Source: Verrucomicrobiales bacterium (GTDB lineage: Bacteria; Verrucomicrobiota; Verrucomicrobiia; Methylacidiphilales; JAAUTS01). From it: a stretch of DNA of 40,567 nt. The notes below the pieces were generated by a model. That model was not told where the DNA came from and did no database searches. It saw only the letters and a list, made by a program, of their open reading frames with translations. Location of the stretch: assembly GCA_031265105.1 (NCBI GenBank), contig JAISDC010000230.1, positions 1 through 40,567 on the forward strand, in the 5' to 3' direction. A program made the translations under genes and the position numbers. Below, piece after piece: positions 1 to 8,520 of this stretch; the first letter of the stretch is position 1; every line of letters starts with the position of its first letter.

Positions 1-1
1 G

Positions 2-759
2 GCAGACTATCATCGACATGACATCAGTGACCGGGTATGGGCGATCTTAAAACCGCACCTGCCCGGCGAGCGCGGTCAATGGGGCGGGATTGCCCAAGAC
101 AACCGGCGGTTTATCAACGCGGTGCTGTGGATCTTGCGCACCGGGGCACCATGGCGTGATTTGCCGCCGGATTACGGCGGCTGGAGCAACACTCACCGGC
201 GTTTCATCCGGTGGCGGGACGCCGGGCGTTGGGAACGTCTGTTAAATGCCCTGATCCAAGAGCCGGATTTCGAGTGATTGATGATCGACGCTTTGCACGT
301 CAAGGTGCATCAGCACGGCACCGGGGCCAGGGGCGGTAACCAGGATATGGGCATCACTAAAGGGGGCTCAATTCAAAAATACATCTGGCCGTGGATGCGC
401 ATGGTCTGCCGCTGCGAGTCCTTGTTACAGCAGGTCCCGTGGCGGATTGCACACAAGCTGCAGCCCTGACCGCCGGCGTTGCCGCCGCACATCTGATTGC
501 CGACCGCGGCTACGATACCAATGCCATTGTCGAACAGGCCCAACAACACAACACCGATCCCGTGATTCCACCCAGGAAGCACCGCAAAGAACAGCGAGAT
601 TATGACCAATACCTGTATAAGTTACGTCACTTGGTCGAAAACGCCTTCATGCAGCTCAAGGGTTGGCGCGGCATTGCTACACGCTATGCCAAGCGTACTT
701 CTTCCTATTTGGCCGCGGTCCAAATCCGCTGTATTTTCCTCTGGACTCAAATCTTGTGA
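2..759 (+). pseudogene. IS5-family transposase, 5'-truncated and inactivated
   Basis: The remnant reads through three pieces that together make the C-terminal part of an IS5-family (IS427-like) DDE transposase. Bases 2-274 encode the N-terminal helical region (ILRTGAPWRDLPP). An in-frame TGA at 275-277 stands where the family has Trp before LMIDA, the first catalytic Asp. The same frame continues through GNQDMGITKGG. A one-base deletion near 367-369 then moves the frame to the piece ending at 759, which holds LAVDAHGLPLR, IADRGYD (second Asp) and LVENAF (catalytic Glu). Restoring one base gives the usual KGGLNSKIHLAVDAHG join. The element is cut by the window edge, and I could not find its terminal repeat near 760. 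The premature stop plus the frame break argue for decay rather than programmed frameshifting. Confidence 0.85.
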
Positions 760-990
760 CTACACTATCTAATACGAAGCCAAAAAATCTGCCTTTGTTA
801 TCGCTGTTGTTGACGTGGCTGTCTTTATCGAAATTCCATGTGCTGTCGTTGCTGACAATGCGGTCACCGCTGGTGAAGTCGCCGCTGCCGGTGGGGTTGG
901 GAGAACAGTAGTCACTGTCAGCGATTACTTGGCGCTGTTAAACAAATTTTTCTGAAAAGGGAAAGACGTACGTCTTCTAAATCCCGGAGT
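760..990. other. Intergenic region with an open but startless 58-codon stretch
   Basis: Between the transposase remnant and the sulfatase, bases 779-955 stay open in one plus frame (ending VTVSDYLALLNKFF, stop at 953-955) but have no convincing start. It may be the 3' remnant of a gene cut by the IS. One copy of the window-wide motif (CACTGTCAGCG) lies at about 913-923. A perfect 14-bp palindrome, AAGACGTACGTCTT, lies at 963-976, just after the 3' end of the sulfatase gene. Confidence 0.4.
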
Positions 991-2460
991 TCACGGGTAT
1001 TGTTCCAGCCATTTCACGGCGTCCCAAATCTCTTCACCGGTATTCTTCTGTTTTGGTCCGGGTGTGCTGCGACCGTTACGCACATAAGCGGCCAGGATTT
1101 TTTTGAGCCTTTCGGCAATAGCAGGATGTTGTTCGATAATATTGATTTTTTCACCAATATCATCTTCTAAATTATAAAGCTGAAATTTAGGCATGTCGGG
1201 GGTTTCTTTTCCCGGCGCGGGATAAGACCAGCCGCCGGATCCCGGGCACAATTCCAATTTGAATTTTCCTTTCCGGATTGAAAGCGAACCGTTAATACTC
1301 TGATGAACCACATCTTCTCGTACCGCAGTACCGGCGGGATCCAACCAGAGTGGCAAATTACTAACACTATCAACTCCCGCCGATTCCGGCAGCTTGGTTC
1401 CGAAATAATCCGCCATGGTTGCCATAAAATCCGACAGGCAAACCAACTCTTCACAATTACCCCCCGCCTTGATCCGCGCGGGCCAACGGACAATCAGCGG
1501 AATTCGATGTCCGCCTTCATAGATATCCGCTTTATGTCCCCTAAATATATAACTGGGATTATGTCCGGCCGCTAGCAGTTCCTTAAAATCAGCCATGGGG
1601 GAACAGCCGTTGTCTGAAGTATAAATAAGAATGGTATTATTATAAAGATTGAGTTCTTTTAACTTGTTTGTGATCTGCCCGATAACATCATCACATTGAA
1701 GAACAAAATCACCGTATTCATTGACATGGGATTTGCCTCGGAATTGCGGCAATGGCAATATGGGGGTATGCGGCGCGGGAAGCGGGAAGTACAGAAAAAA
1801 CGGTTGACCCTTGTTTTCTTCAATCAGCTTCAATGCTTTTTTTGTAAGATGAGGCAGCACATCCTGATGAACGAAATCGGGAGCCGTTGGTCCCTTCCGC
1901 CAGAATTGTTTCCCCGTATTCGCGGTTTCATGATCCGGCAGCTGGGTAAAACGATCGTTTTCAATATAAATATACGGCGCCATGTCCAGGGATGCGCTGA
2001 TGCCGTAAAAATAATCAAAACCTCTGGTAACGGGGCTGTTTGCTATTTTTCCGGCATAGTTAATGCCCGGGCATGTCTCATAGCCGCTCATGAACTGAAA
2101 GGTTTCTTCTTTTGCAAAATCCATTCCAAGATGCCATTTACCGACCGTCATGGTTTTATAACCATTTTGCCTGAATAAATCGCCTATGGTCATGAGATCT
2201 TTTTCGATGAGAGCGGGCGAATAACCGCTCTGCACATCACGCTTGAGTCTGGACCGCCAGTTATACCGTCCGGTAAGAATACTGTAACGGGAAGGAGTAC
2301 AAACGGCAGAACTTGCATGGGCATCATGAAAGGCAAGTCCATCAGCGCACATTTGATCGAAATTGGGGGTTTTAAATCCCGCGTTTTCGTTAAACGCGGA
2401 AACATCCCCATAGCCCATATCATCGGCCAGCACGTAAATCAAATTGGGAAGATCATTCAT
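991..2460 (-). CDS. Sulfatase (formylglycine-dependent), cytosolic-looking
   Basis: This 489-residue protein belongs to the type I sulfatase family, which hydrolyses sulfate esters, often on polysaccharides. The active-site motif C54-T-P-S-R is present; its Cys would be converted to formylglycine by a sulfatase-modifying enzyme. The N-terminal metal-binding pair D13-D14 sits in VLADDMGYGD. The GKWHLG motif gives K108 and H110, and TSDNGC later supplies further metal ligands. The length is normal for the family. The protein starts directly with the catalytic domain (MNDLPNLIYVL) and has no visible signal peptide, whereas most family members are exported. The start is preceded by a weak AAAAGG. 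The gene stands alone and is less GC-rich than the cysS region beside it, so recent transfer is possible. The substrate cannot be told from sequence. Confidence 0.93.
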   Translation of the reverse strand: MNDLPNLIYVLADDMGYGDVSAFNENAGFKTPNFDQMCADGLAFHDAHASSAVCTPSRYSILTGRYNWRSRLKRDVQSGYSPALIEKDLMTIGDLFRQNGYKTMTVGKWHLGMDFAKEETFQFMSGYETCPGINYAGKIANSPVTRGFDYFYGISASLDMAPYIYIENDRFTQLPDHETANTGKQFWRKGPTAPDFVHQDVLPHLTKKALKLIEENKGQPFFLYFPLPAPHTPILPLPQFRGKSHVNEYGDFVLQCDDVIGQITNKLKELNLYNNTILIYTSDNGCSPMADFKELLAAGHNPSYIFRGHKADIYEGGHRIPLIVRWPARIKAGGNCEELVCLSDFMATMADYFGTKLPESAGVDSVSNLPLWLDPAGTAVREDVVHQSINGSLSIRKGKFKLELCPGSGGWSYPAPGKETPDMPKFQLYNLEDDIGEKINIIEQHPAIAERLKKILAAYVRNGRSTPGPKQKNTGEEIWDAVKWLEQYP

Positions 2461-2533
2461 TTGAGCGCCTTTTAATGGTTATGGTCAGCGTGAATCGCGC
2501 GGTGGCACCTGGTCTTCCTTCATGATAAAACAC

Positions 2534-4003
2534 TCAGTCTTCATTTTTTGACAAATTCTTTATATCCCCGGCGCGGACGAGCTTGTAGCTGTCCTTGGCA
2601 TCCTGCATGGTCCAGCCGAGGGCGGCGAGTCGGGCGCGGCATTGGTCGGCGAGTTGCCAGTGTTGTTCTTTTTTCGCCGCCCAGCGTTGGGCCGCCAAAT
2701 CGCGCACCTCGGCGGGCACAGCGTCAGCGACGGGGTCATCGTCAGCGGGCGGCAGGGTGAGGCCGAGGGCGCCGATGACGCGCTGGAAGCCGAGCCAGGC
2801 TGCCGGTGGGTCGGCGAATCGGCCGGCGTCCTTGAGCGCGACGAAGGTGCGGCCGAGCGCCGCGCTGACGTTGAGGTCGTTTTGCAACGCCGCCCACGCG
2901 GGGTGAAACGGGTTGTCCGCTGACAGTGCCGCGGCCCGGTTGACGAGTTGTTCATAGTCAAGCGCCGGCGCGCCCGCTGACAGTGCCGCGGCGGCCCGGG
3001 CGAGTTTTTTCAACGCGACCCGCGCCGCGGCCAGCGACTCCAGCGTGAAGTTCAGCGGCTGGCTGTATTTGCCGGCCAGCAGCACGTAGCGCGTCTCCAT
3101 CGGGGTAAAGCCCCGGCGTTGCAAATCCGCCAGCGTGTAGAGGTTGCCCTCGCTCTTGCTCATCTTGCGGTTTTCAACCAGCAGATGATTGGTGTGAAAC
3201 CAGTGCGCGGCGAACGGCCGGCCGGTCGCCGCCTCGCTCTGGGCGTTTTCGTTCTCGTGATGCGGAAAAATCAAATCCACCCCGCCGCCGTGCAAGTCGA
3301 ACGACTCGCCCAGATAGCGCATACTCATGCAACTGCACTCCAAGTGCCAGCCCGGCCGCCCCTCACCCCACGGCGCGCGCCAGAAATTGTCACCGTCAGC
3401 GGGCTTGCGCGCCTTCCACAGCGCGAAATCGGCCAGCGACTCGCGCTCGTATTCGTCCGCCAGATTCCGGCCGCTGACGGTGGCCGCGCCGCTCGCCCCG
3501 GCGGCCAGCTCGCGTTCTTGCACGCGCGAGAGCTTGCCGTAGTCCGGGAAGGAGGCGAGGCGGAACCACACCGAGCCGTCGTCGGTGCGGTAGGCGTGGT
3601 TTTTCGCCAGCAACGTTTCGACCAGCGCGATTTGCTGCGGAATGTGCGCGACCGCGCCCGGCTCGACATGCGGCGGCAACAGGTTCAGCGCCGCGCAATC
3701 GGCGCGGAACAACTCGCGCCAGCGGTCGGTGAAGACCGTCAGCAGCTCGCCGACCGCCTGCGACTGGCGAATGGTCTTGTCGTCCACGTCGGTGAGGTTG
3801 CGGACGTGTTTGGTGCGCCAGCCCGCCAGCTCCAGCACGCGGCGCAACACATCCTGCGACACGAACGTGCGGAAGTTGCCGATGTGCGCCGGGCCGTAAA
3901 CCGTCGGCCCGCAACAATAGAACCGCACCGTCGCACCGTCAGCGGCGCTGACATTCCTCACGCCGCGGGTCATGGTGTCGTAGAGCTGGACGTGCTGTGG
4001 CAT
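2534..4003 (-). CDS. cysS: Cysteine--tRNA ligase
   Basis: This class I aminoacyl-tRNA synthetase charges tRNA-Cys in the cytoplasm. It shows the expected order of motifs: FYCCGPTVYGPAHIGN near residue 30-45 (zinc Cys plus HIGH-type signature), LECSCMSM and FPHHENENAQSEA (further zinc ligands), and KMSKSEGN (the KMSKS loop). The 489-residue length fits the family (about 460-500). The C-terminal DALR/anticodon region carries two AALSA segments encoded by copies of the window-wide motif (about 2917-2927 and 2978-2988). More copies lie elsewhere in the gene (3391, 3472, 3926). The motif therefore seems tolerated inside an essential enzyme. The gene is divergent from the SDR gene to its right. Confidence 0.97.
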   Translation of the reverse strand: MPQHVQLYDTMTRGVRNVSAADGATVRFYCCGPTVYGPAHIGNFRTFVSQDVLRRVLELAGWRTKHVRNLTDVDDKTIRQSQAVGELLTVFTDRWRELFRADCAALNLLPPHVEPGAVAHIPQQIALVETLLAKNHAYRTDDGSVWFRLASFPDYGKLSRVQERELAAGASGAATVSGRNLADEYERESLADFALWKARKPADGDNFWRAPWGEGRPGWHLECSCMSMRYLGESFDLHGGGVDLIFPHHENENAQSEAATGRPFAAHWFHTNHLLVENRKMSKSEGNLYTLADLQRRGFTPMETRYVLLAGKYSQPLNFTLESLAAARVALKKLARAAAALSAGAPALDYEQLVNRAAALSADNPFHPAWAALQNDLNVSAALGRTFVALKDAGRFADPPAAWLGFQRVIGALGLTLPPADDDPVADAVPAEVRDLAAQRWAAKKEQHWQLADQCRARLAALGWTMQDAKDSYKLVRAGDIKNLSKNED

Positions 4004-4164
4004 AAGCTCCCCAAGCTAGGGCTGGCGCGGGGGAAGCTCAATGTTAAAACACGCGCCGCCAGCCGCCTCCGGCATTCCCATGACCACGATTCCATGCTAG
4101 GTTGTGGCGCCATGCACAACTCCGCACAACCGCGCCGGCTCCGCCGCAGTCTGGAGACGGCCAA

Positions 4165-4887
4165 ATGAAACCGCCCGTCGCCCTCGTCACCGGCAGCGCC
4201 GGGGGACTCGGCGCCGCGCTGGCCAGGCGCCTCGCGCAACACGGCTGGGCCGTCGCCGCGCACTACCGCCATAGCGGGCGGGCCGCCGCCGCGCTGGTGC
4301 AAAGCCTCACCGCCGGCGGCGCCACCGCCGCCGCGTTCCAGGCCGACCTGGCCGTCGAAGCGGAAGCGCAACGCATGGTCGGCGAAGTCATCGCCAGGTT
4401 CCGCCAGCTCGACCTGCTGATCAACAACAGCGGCGTTTATCACGCCAAACCCCTCGCCACACTGTCAGCGGACGAGTGGTTCGAGGGCCTCAACAGCACC
4501 GCCACCGCCGTGTTCTTCACCACCCGCGCCGCGCTGCCGCACCTGGGGAAGGCGGCCAACGGCCGCGTCATCAACCTCGGCGACGCCGGCTGCGAACGGG
4601 TCGGCGCGCGCGACTTGGCCATCAGCTACCACCTTGGCAAGACCGGCGCGTTGATGCTGACCAAATCCTTCGCCCGCGAGGCCGCCGGGCGCGGCGTCAC
4701 CGTCAACATGATTTCGCCCGGCTACCTGGACAACAGCCGGGAGTTGCCCGACCCCGGCGCGATACCCGCCGGCCGCTTCGGCACCGCGGACGATGTCTGG
4801 AACGCGGTCGAGTTTCTCATTAAACCGGCCAGCGGCTACCTTACCGGCGCCAACCTCATCGTCAGCGGCGGGTGGAATTTGCGTTGA
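4165..4887 (+). CDS. Short-chain dehydrogenase/reductase (SDR)
   Basis: This 240-residue classical SDR is an NAD(P)H-dependent oxidoreductase with a Rossmann fold. TGSAGGLG (residues 9-16) is the cofactor glycine motif, LLINNSGVY carries the NNxG motif, and ISYHLGK holds the Tyr-x-x-x-Lys catalytic pair. The end, YLTGANLIVSGGW, is the usual SDR C-terminus. I chose the ATG at 4165 because GGAGACGG lies a few bases upstream and the glycine motif starts shortly after. The longer open frame back to 4102 adds an unrelated leader. It resembles 3-oxoacyl-ACP reductase and pteridine-reductase-like SDRs; the substrate is not clear. VSGGW near the C-terminus is encoded by a motif copy (GTCAGCGG). Confidence 0.88.
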   Translation: MKPPVALVTGSAGGLGAALARRLAQHGWAVAAHYRHSGRAAAALVQSLTAGGATAAAFQADLAVEAEAQRMVGEVIARFRQLDLLINNSGVYHAKPLATLSADEWFEGLNSTATAVFFTTRAALPHLGKAANGRVINLGDAGCERVGARDLAISYHLGKTGALMLTKSFAREAAGRGVTVNMISPGYLDNSRELPDPGAIPAGRFGTADDVWNAVEFLIKPASGYLTGANLIVSGGWNLR

Positions 4888-4953
4888 CGGTTGGGGGTTG
4901 ATAATCCGCGTCTCCCGCGCCGCGCCGGGGTCAAGAGGCGGCCGATACGTTTG

Positions 4954-5020
4954 CACCACGAAGACACGAAGGCACGAAGGTTAAGCAAAAAATCCTTCGT
5001 GCCTTCGGGTCTTGGTGGTG
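4954..5020. repeat. Inverted repeat element, CACGAAG type (copy 1)
   Basis: Two 27-base arms (4954-4980 and 4994-5020) match at 25 of 27 positions in inverted orientation around a 13-base AT-rich centre. Each arm is itself made of short near-tandem units (CACGAAGACACGAAGG). The element lies between convergent genes, so the long hairpin could also stop transcription from both sides. Related arms occur at 6278-6355, 10661-11111, about 18085-18105 and 37020-37046. Right after it, 5033-5047 holds a fragment of the other family (AGCGTCTCCGCGGTT), which abuts the stop codon of the response regulator. Confidence 0.9.
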
Positions 5021-5047
5021 AATAAAAATATTTAGCGTCTCCGCGGT

Positions 5048-6232
5048 TCAAAAACCACCGGTCATCTCCGGCGGCAAATCCTTCGGTGTGATGGTGTTGC
5101 CGCCGGCGAGGATGGCGGCGCGCTGGATGCTGTTTTCCAATTCGCGCACGTTGCCGGGCCAGTGGTAGGCGGTGAGGACGGCCAGCGCGTCGGCGGAGAT
5201 TTTCACCGGGCCGCCGTGATTGCGCTGGCGCCATTTGCGCATGAAGAAGGTGACCAATCCGCTGACGTCGCCGCTCCGCATCCGCAGCGGCGGCAGGTTG
5301 ATGCTGAACACGTTCAGCCGGTAGAACAAATCCTCGCGGAATTCCTTGTTGCGCGCGGACGCCCCCAGGTCGCGGTTGGTGGCGGCGATGATGCGGACGC
5401 TGACCCTGACCGGTTGGCGGCCGCCGACGCGCAACACCTCGCCGTCCTGCAAGACGCGCAACAGCTTGGCTTGCACGCCCAGCGGCATCTCGCCGATTTC
5501 GTCGAGGAACAGCGTGCCGCCGTCGCATTGCTCGAAGCGGCCGAGGCGTTGCGCCAGCGCGCCGGTGAAGGCGCCTTTCTCGTGGCCGAACAACTCGCTC
5601 TCCAGCAGGGCTTCGGGGATGGCGGCGCAGTTGATGGCCATGAACAGCGCGCGGTCGCGTTTGCTGTTGGCGTGGATGGCGTGGGCGACGAGTTCCTTGC
5701 CGGTGCCGCTCTCGCCGGTGACCAGCACGGTGGCGTCGGTGGGGGCGACCTGGCCGATGAGTTTGTAAATTTGTTGCATCGCTGACGATGAGCCGATGAT
5801 GCCGCCGCTGTCCGTGCCGGCGCTGACGGTGAGGACATTGTCGGCGCTGAGTTCCCGCGCGGCGCGGAGGGCGCGGCGGAGCAGGTCCTTGAGTTGCGGG
5901 ATTTCAAACGGCTTGAGCGTGTAGTCGAACGCGCCGAGTTTCATGGCCTCGATGGCGGTTTGCGAGGTGCCGTAGGCGGTCATCATGATGACGATTTGGC
6001 GCGGCCTGGCCTGGCGGATTTGGCGCAGCACGTCGAGGCCGTTCTCGCGGCCCAGGCGGATGTCCATGACCACGATGTCGGGTTGTTCTTTCTGCACCAT
6101 GTGCAGACCGTCAGCGCCGTTGGCGGCGGCGAGGACGTTGACGTGGTCCTTGGCGAGCAGGCGCTCGAAGGAGTAATGCACGTCGGTCTCGTCGTCGATG
6201 ATGAGGATTTTTTGTCGCGGCAAGTCGGTCAT
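5048..6232 (-). CDS. Sigma-54-type response regulator (REC-AAA+), no HTH domain
   Basis: This NtrC-family protein has an N-terminal receiver domain with acidic pocket IDDE (residues 12-15), phospho-acceptor D57 (VVMDIRL), T85 and K107. The sigma-54-interacting AAA+ domain follows: Walker A GESGTGKE, the GAFTGA loop that contacts sigma-54, Walker B GGTLFLDEIGEM and a C-terminal arginine-rich segment (NVRELENSIQRA). It would remodel RNA polymerase-sigma-54 after phosphorylation by a partner kinase, which is not seen in the window. At 394 residues it ends just after the AAA+ domain. The usual C-terminal Fis-type helix-turn-helix is absent, and none appears in other frames downstream. Inverted-repeat DNA begins immediately after the stop, so the domain may have been lost by repeat insertion, or the protein may act without specific DNA binding. 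Confidence 0.93.
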   Translation of the reverse strand: MTDLPRQKILIIDDETDVHYSFERLLAKDHVNVLAAANGADGLHMVQKEQPDIVVMDIRLGRENGLDVLRQIRQARPRQIVIMMTAYGTSQTAIEAMKLGAFDYTLKPFEIPQLKDLLRRALRAARELSADNVLTVSAGTDSGGIIGSSSAMQQIYKLIGQVAPTDATVLVTGESGTGKELVAHAIHANSKRDRALFMAINCAAIPEALLESELFGHEKGAFTGALAQRLGRFEQCDGGTLFLDEIGEMPLGVQAKLLRVLQDGEVLRVGGRQPVRVSVRIIAATNRDLGASARNKEFREDLFYRLNVFSINLPPLRMRSGDVSGLVTFFMRKWRQRNHGGPVKISADALAVLTAYHWPGNVRELENSIQRAAILAGGNTITPKDLPPEMTGGF

Positions 6233-6277
6233 AGGGAAAGGACTTTAGCGTGAACGGCAGCGAAGGACATCAGGAAT

Positions 6278-6355
6278 TTTTCACCACGAAGGCACGAAGG
6301 GAGACAGTTTATAAAAATAAACAAACTGTAGCCCTTCGTGTCTTCGTGGTGAAAA
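6278..6355. repeat. Inverted repeat element, CACGAAG type (copy 2)
   Basis: The outer arms run TTTTCACCACGAAGG... (from 6278) and ...CTTCGTGGTGAAAA (to 6355). The 20-base cores at 6282-6301 and 6332-6351 match at 19 of 20 positions. An inner ACAGTTT/AAACTGT pair lengthens the stem, leaving a short AT-rich loop. The element sits between the divergent response regulator and obg, so it lies in the 5' region of both. It cannot be a simple terminator here. Confidence 0.9.
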
Positions 6356-6414
6356 CAATCCCCGCCGCAGATTTGAGATTTGAGTTTTGCGTTTCGCCTC
6401 ACTACACTCCCCCC

Positions 6415-7443
6415 ATGTTTGTTGACCGAGTCAGAGTATGGGCCAAGGCCGGCAAGGGCGGCGACGGTTGCAGCAGTTTCCGCCGCGAGAAGTACGTGCC
6501 CAGAGGTGGCCCGGACGGCGGCGACGGCGGCCAGGGCGGCGATGTGGTGCTGGAGGTGGACGCGCAACTGAACAATTTGCAGCACTTGAAGTACCAGCCG
6601 CACCAGTACGCGGGCAAGGGCGCCAACGGTCAGGGCGCGATGAAGACCGGCAAGAGCGCCCGCGCGTTGTTAATCAAGGTGCCGCCGGGCACGCTGGTGT
6701 ATTACCTGCCGACCGCCGCGGAGGATTTCGAGCGCGCGGCGGACTTGGCGCTGGGCGAGGTGGCCGCCGATATGGTGGAGCCGGGGCAGCGTTTGGTGCT
6801 GGCCGCGGGCGGGCGCGGCGGGCGCGGCAATATTCATTTCAAAAGCTCGGTCAACCAGGCGCCGCGCCGCCGGGAGCTGGGGTTGCCCGGAGAGATGAAG
6901 CAGTATTACTTCGAGCTGAAATCCATCGCGGAGGTCGGGCTGGTGGGGTTCCCGAACGCGGGCAAGTCGAGCCTGCTGGCGGCGCTGTCCCGCGCCCATC
7001 CGAAAATCGCGCCGTATCCGTTCACCACCCTGACCCCGGTCATCGGCCAGGTCGAGGCCGGCGATTACCGGCGCTTCAACGTGGCGGACATCCCCGGCTT
7101 GATTGAGGGCGCGCACGCGGGCGTCGGGCTGGGGCACGATTTCCTGCGGCACATCGAGCGTTGCCGGCTGCTGGTGTTCGTGCTGGACATGGCGGGCACG
7201 GAGGGGCGCGAGCCGGCGGCGGATTACCGTCAATTGCGGACGGAGTTGAAGTTGTATGACGAGAATCTGGCGCAGCGGCCATTCCTCATCGCGGCGAACA
7301 AGATGGATTTGCCGGAGGCGGCGGCGCGGTTGAAGGAGTTCAAGCGGCAATTCCGCCGGCCCATCGTGCCGGTCTCCGCCCGGCAACCGGCCACCGTCGC
7401 GGCGCTGAAACAGGCGCTGGCCGACCGGTTGGCGGAGGCTTGA
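6415..7443 (+). CDS. obgE: Obg/CgtA GTPase, ribosome assembly
   Basis: This essential GTPase works in late 50S ribosome assembly and stress control. The glycine-rich Obg fold comes first (KAGKGGDGCSSFRREK, GGPDGGDGGQGGDV). The G domain follows: G1 GFPNAGKSSL, G3 DIPGLIEGA, G4 NKMD and G5 SAR. The 342-residue protein lacks the optional C-terminal OCT domain. The ATG at 6415 is the only start that places the Obg fold at the N-terminus; the open frame continues upstream through the inverted repeat. There is no clear Shine-Dalgarno (CTCCCCCC precedes the ATG). The DNA just upstream contains TTTGAGATTTGAGTTTT, which recurs at about 8473-8488. Confidence 0.95.
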   Translation: MFVDRVRVWAKAGKGGDGCSSFRREKYVPRGGPDGGDGGQGGDVVLEVDAQLNNLQHLKYQPHQYAGKGANGQGAMKTGKSARALLIKVPPGTLVYYLPTAAEDFERAADLALGEVAADMVEPGQRLVLAAGGRGGRGNIHFKSSVNQAPRRRELGLPGEMKQYYFELKSIAEVGLVGFPNAGKSSLLAALSRAHPKIAPYPFTTLTPVIGQVEAGDYRRFNVADIPGLIEGAHAGVGLGHDFLRHIERCRLLVFVLDMAGTEGREPAADYRQLRTELKLYDENLAQRPFLIAANKMDLPEAAARLKEFKRQFRRPIVPVSARQPATVAALKQALADRLAEA

Positions 7444-7476
7444 AAATGATTGCCGGGCGGACGGCTGCCGCCGGGG

Positions 7477-8445
7477 ATGGATGAAGCTGTAGTTGTGAAC
7501 TTTAAACATTTTTTGCTGTTCATCGGCCTTTCGCTGCTGCTGCACATGTTTTTGCTGCTGCTGGCGTTCTCCTCCTTTTTTGCGCCGCTGTTCATCGATT
7601 TTGGCGCGCCCGATTTGTCGAGCGACCAGGAAATGACGCTGACCGTGCGGTCGGCACCGACGGATCGCGAGACCAAAATCATCGACACCGAGCAATCCAT
7701 CCCGACCGACCAGCCAGTGCAGAACACCCCGTTCGAGGGCGACCGCAACACGCGCGCGGCCAGTCTCACGCCCGGCCAGGGCAACCCGCAGGTGCCGAAT
7801 AATCCGGGCCGGGACATTCCCGGTCAGGATTTGCAGAATCAGCGTTACGCGCCGAACGCCACGCCGTCGCCGCCCGTGCCGCCGCCCCCCCCGCCGCCGG
7901 CGCGGCAACCCAAGCCTGACAATCAGCGGGCGGAGCAACAACGGAAATCCGGCGTGACCGTGCGCCCCGCCGACCAGTCCAGCACGGGCGACCAAGCGAC
8001 GCCACGCACGGTCAGTCCAACCGCCATCGCCGCCCGCCCGCCCGCGGACGCGCGACCGGCGGCGAGTTTTGCCACCTCACGCCTCGCCAGCCGGATGTCT
8101 GGCGGCGCCGCTGACACTGACGGGACTTCCATCGCGGTGCGCGAGACCGAGGAGGGGCGTTACAAGGTCAAGTTGTACCGGGCCATCGGCTCGCGCTGGT
8201 ATCAGTATGTGCACATGGACACGGGGCTGCTGAACATCGGCACGGTGAACATCAAATTTTACGTGCGGGCGGACGGCACCATCGTGAATCTGCAAATTAC
8301 CGACGGGCGGGACAATAGCGTGTTGGTGGCGATTTCCCGCCGCTCTATCCTTGAGGTCAGCGGCCAGTTGGAGCCGTTTTCGGCGAGTATGCGGGAAAAG
8401 ATGGGCGACGGGTTTTGGGACGATGTGAATTTTAGTATTTATTAA
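7477..8445 (+). CDS. TonB-like energy-transducing protein
   Basis: This protein of about 322 residues has the architecture of TonB/TolA. One N-terminal transmembrane helix (FKHFLLFIGLSLLLHMFLLLL) anchors it in the inner membrane. A long disordered Pro/Gln/Arg-rich middle follows, including a run of prolines (PPVPPPPPPP). The compact C-terminal domain (YRAIGSRWYQYV ... VNIKFYVRADGTIVNLQI) fits a TonB C-terminal fold that would contact outer-membrane receptors. exbB and exbD follow directly, so the three would couple the proton gradient to outer-membrane transport or to a Tol-like envelope function. I placed the start at ATG 7477; a TTG at 7450 and a GTG a few codons later are alternatives. TonB itself is poorly conserved, so the call rests mainly on architecture and neighbours. 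Confidence 0.8.
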   Translation: MDEAVVVNFKHFLLFIGLSLLLHMFLLLLAFSSFFAPLFIDFGAPDLSSDQEMTLTVRSAPTDRETKIIDTEQSIPTDQPVQNTPFEGDRNTRAASLTPGQGNPQVPNNPGRDIPGQDLQNQRYAPNATPSPPVPPPPPPPARQPKPDNQRAEQQRKSGVTVRPADQSSTGDQATPRTVSPTAIAARPPADARPAASFATSRLASRMSGGAADTDGTSIAVRETEEGRYKVKLYRAIGSRWYQYVHMDTGLLNIGTVNIKFYVRADGTIVNLQITDGRDNSVLVAISRRSILEVSGQLEPFSASMREKMGDGFWDDVNFSIY

Positions 8446-8488
8446 AACTCAAAACGGGCTGACGGTCTGGTTTTGAGATTTGAGTTTT
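8444..8488. terminator. Hairpin after the TonB-like gene, window motif in the loop
   Basis: AAAACTCAAA (8444-8453) pairs with TTTGAGTTTT (8479-8488); CTCAAAAC/GTTTTGAG is an alternative pairing. The left arm overlaps the TAA stop. The loop contains GCTGACGGTCTGG, a copy of the window-wide motif. It may reduce read-through into exbB or protect the 3' end of the mRNA. TTTTGAGATTTGAGTTTT also precedes obg, so it is a dispersed sequence and not a dedicated terminator. Confidence 0.45.
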
Positions 8489-8520
8489 AAAATGCCCTCG
8501 TTGCCCTATTTTAAATCGGC

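Noticed and set aside
779-955. Small gene after the IS5 remnant
   Set aside because: Open for 58 codons but without a start or ribosome-binding site, and without a recognised family. It is kept only as a possible gene remnant.
963-976. AAGACGTACGTCTT as terminator or operator
   Set aside because: A perfect palindrome, but without a T-run and behind a gene, so neither role is supported.
3119-4168. Long plus-strand frame opposite cysS
   Set aside because: Composition-driven antisense frame; no recognisable motif.
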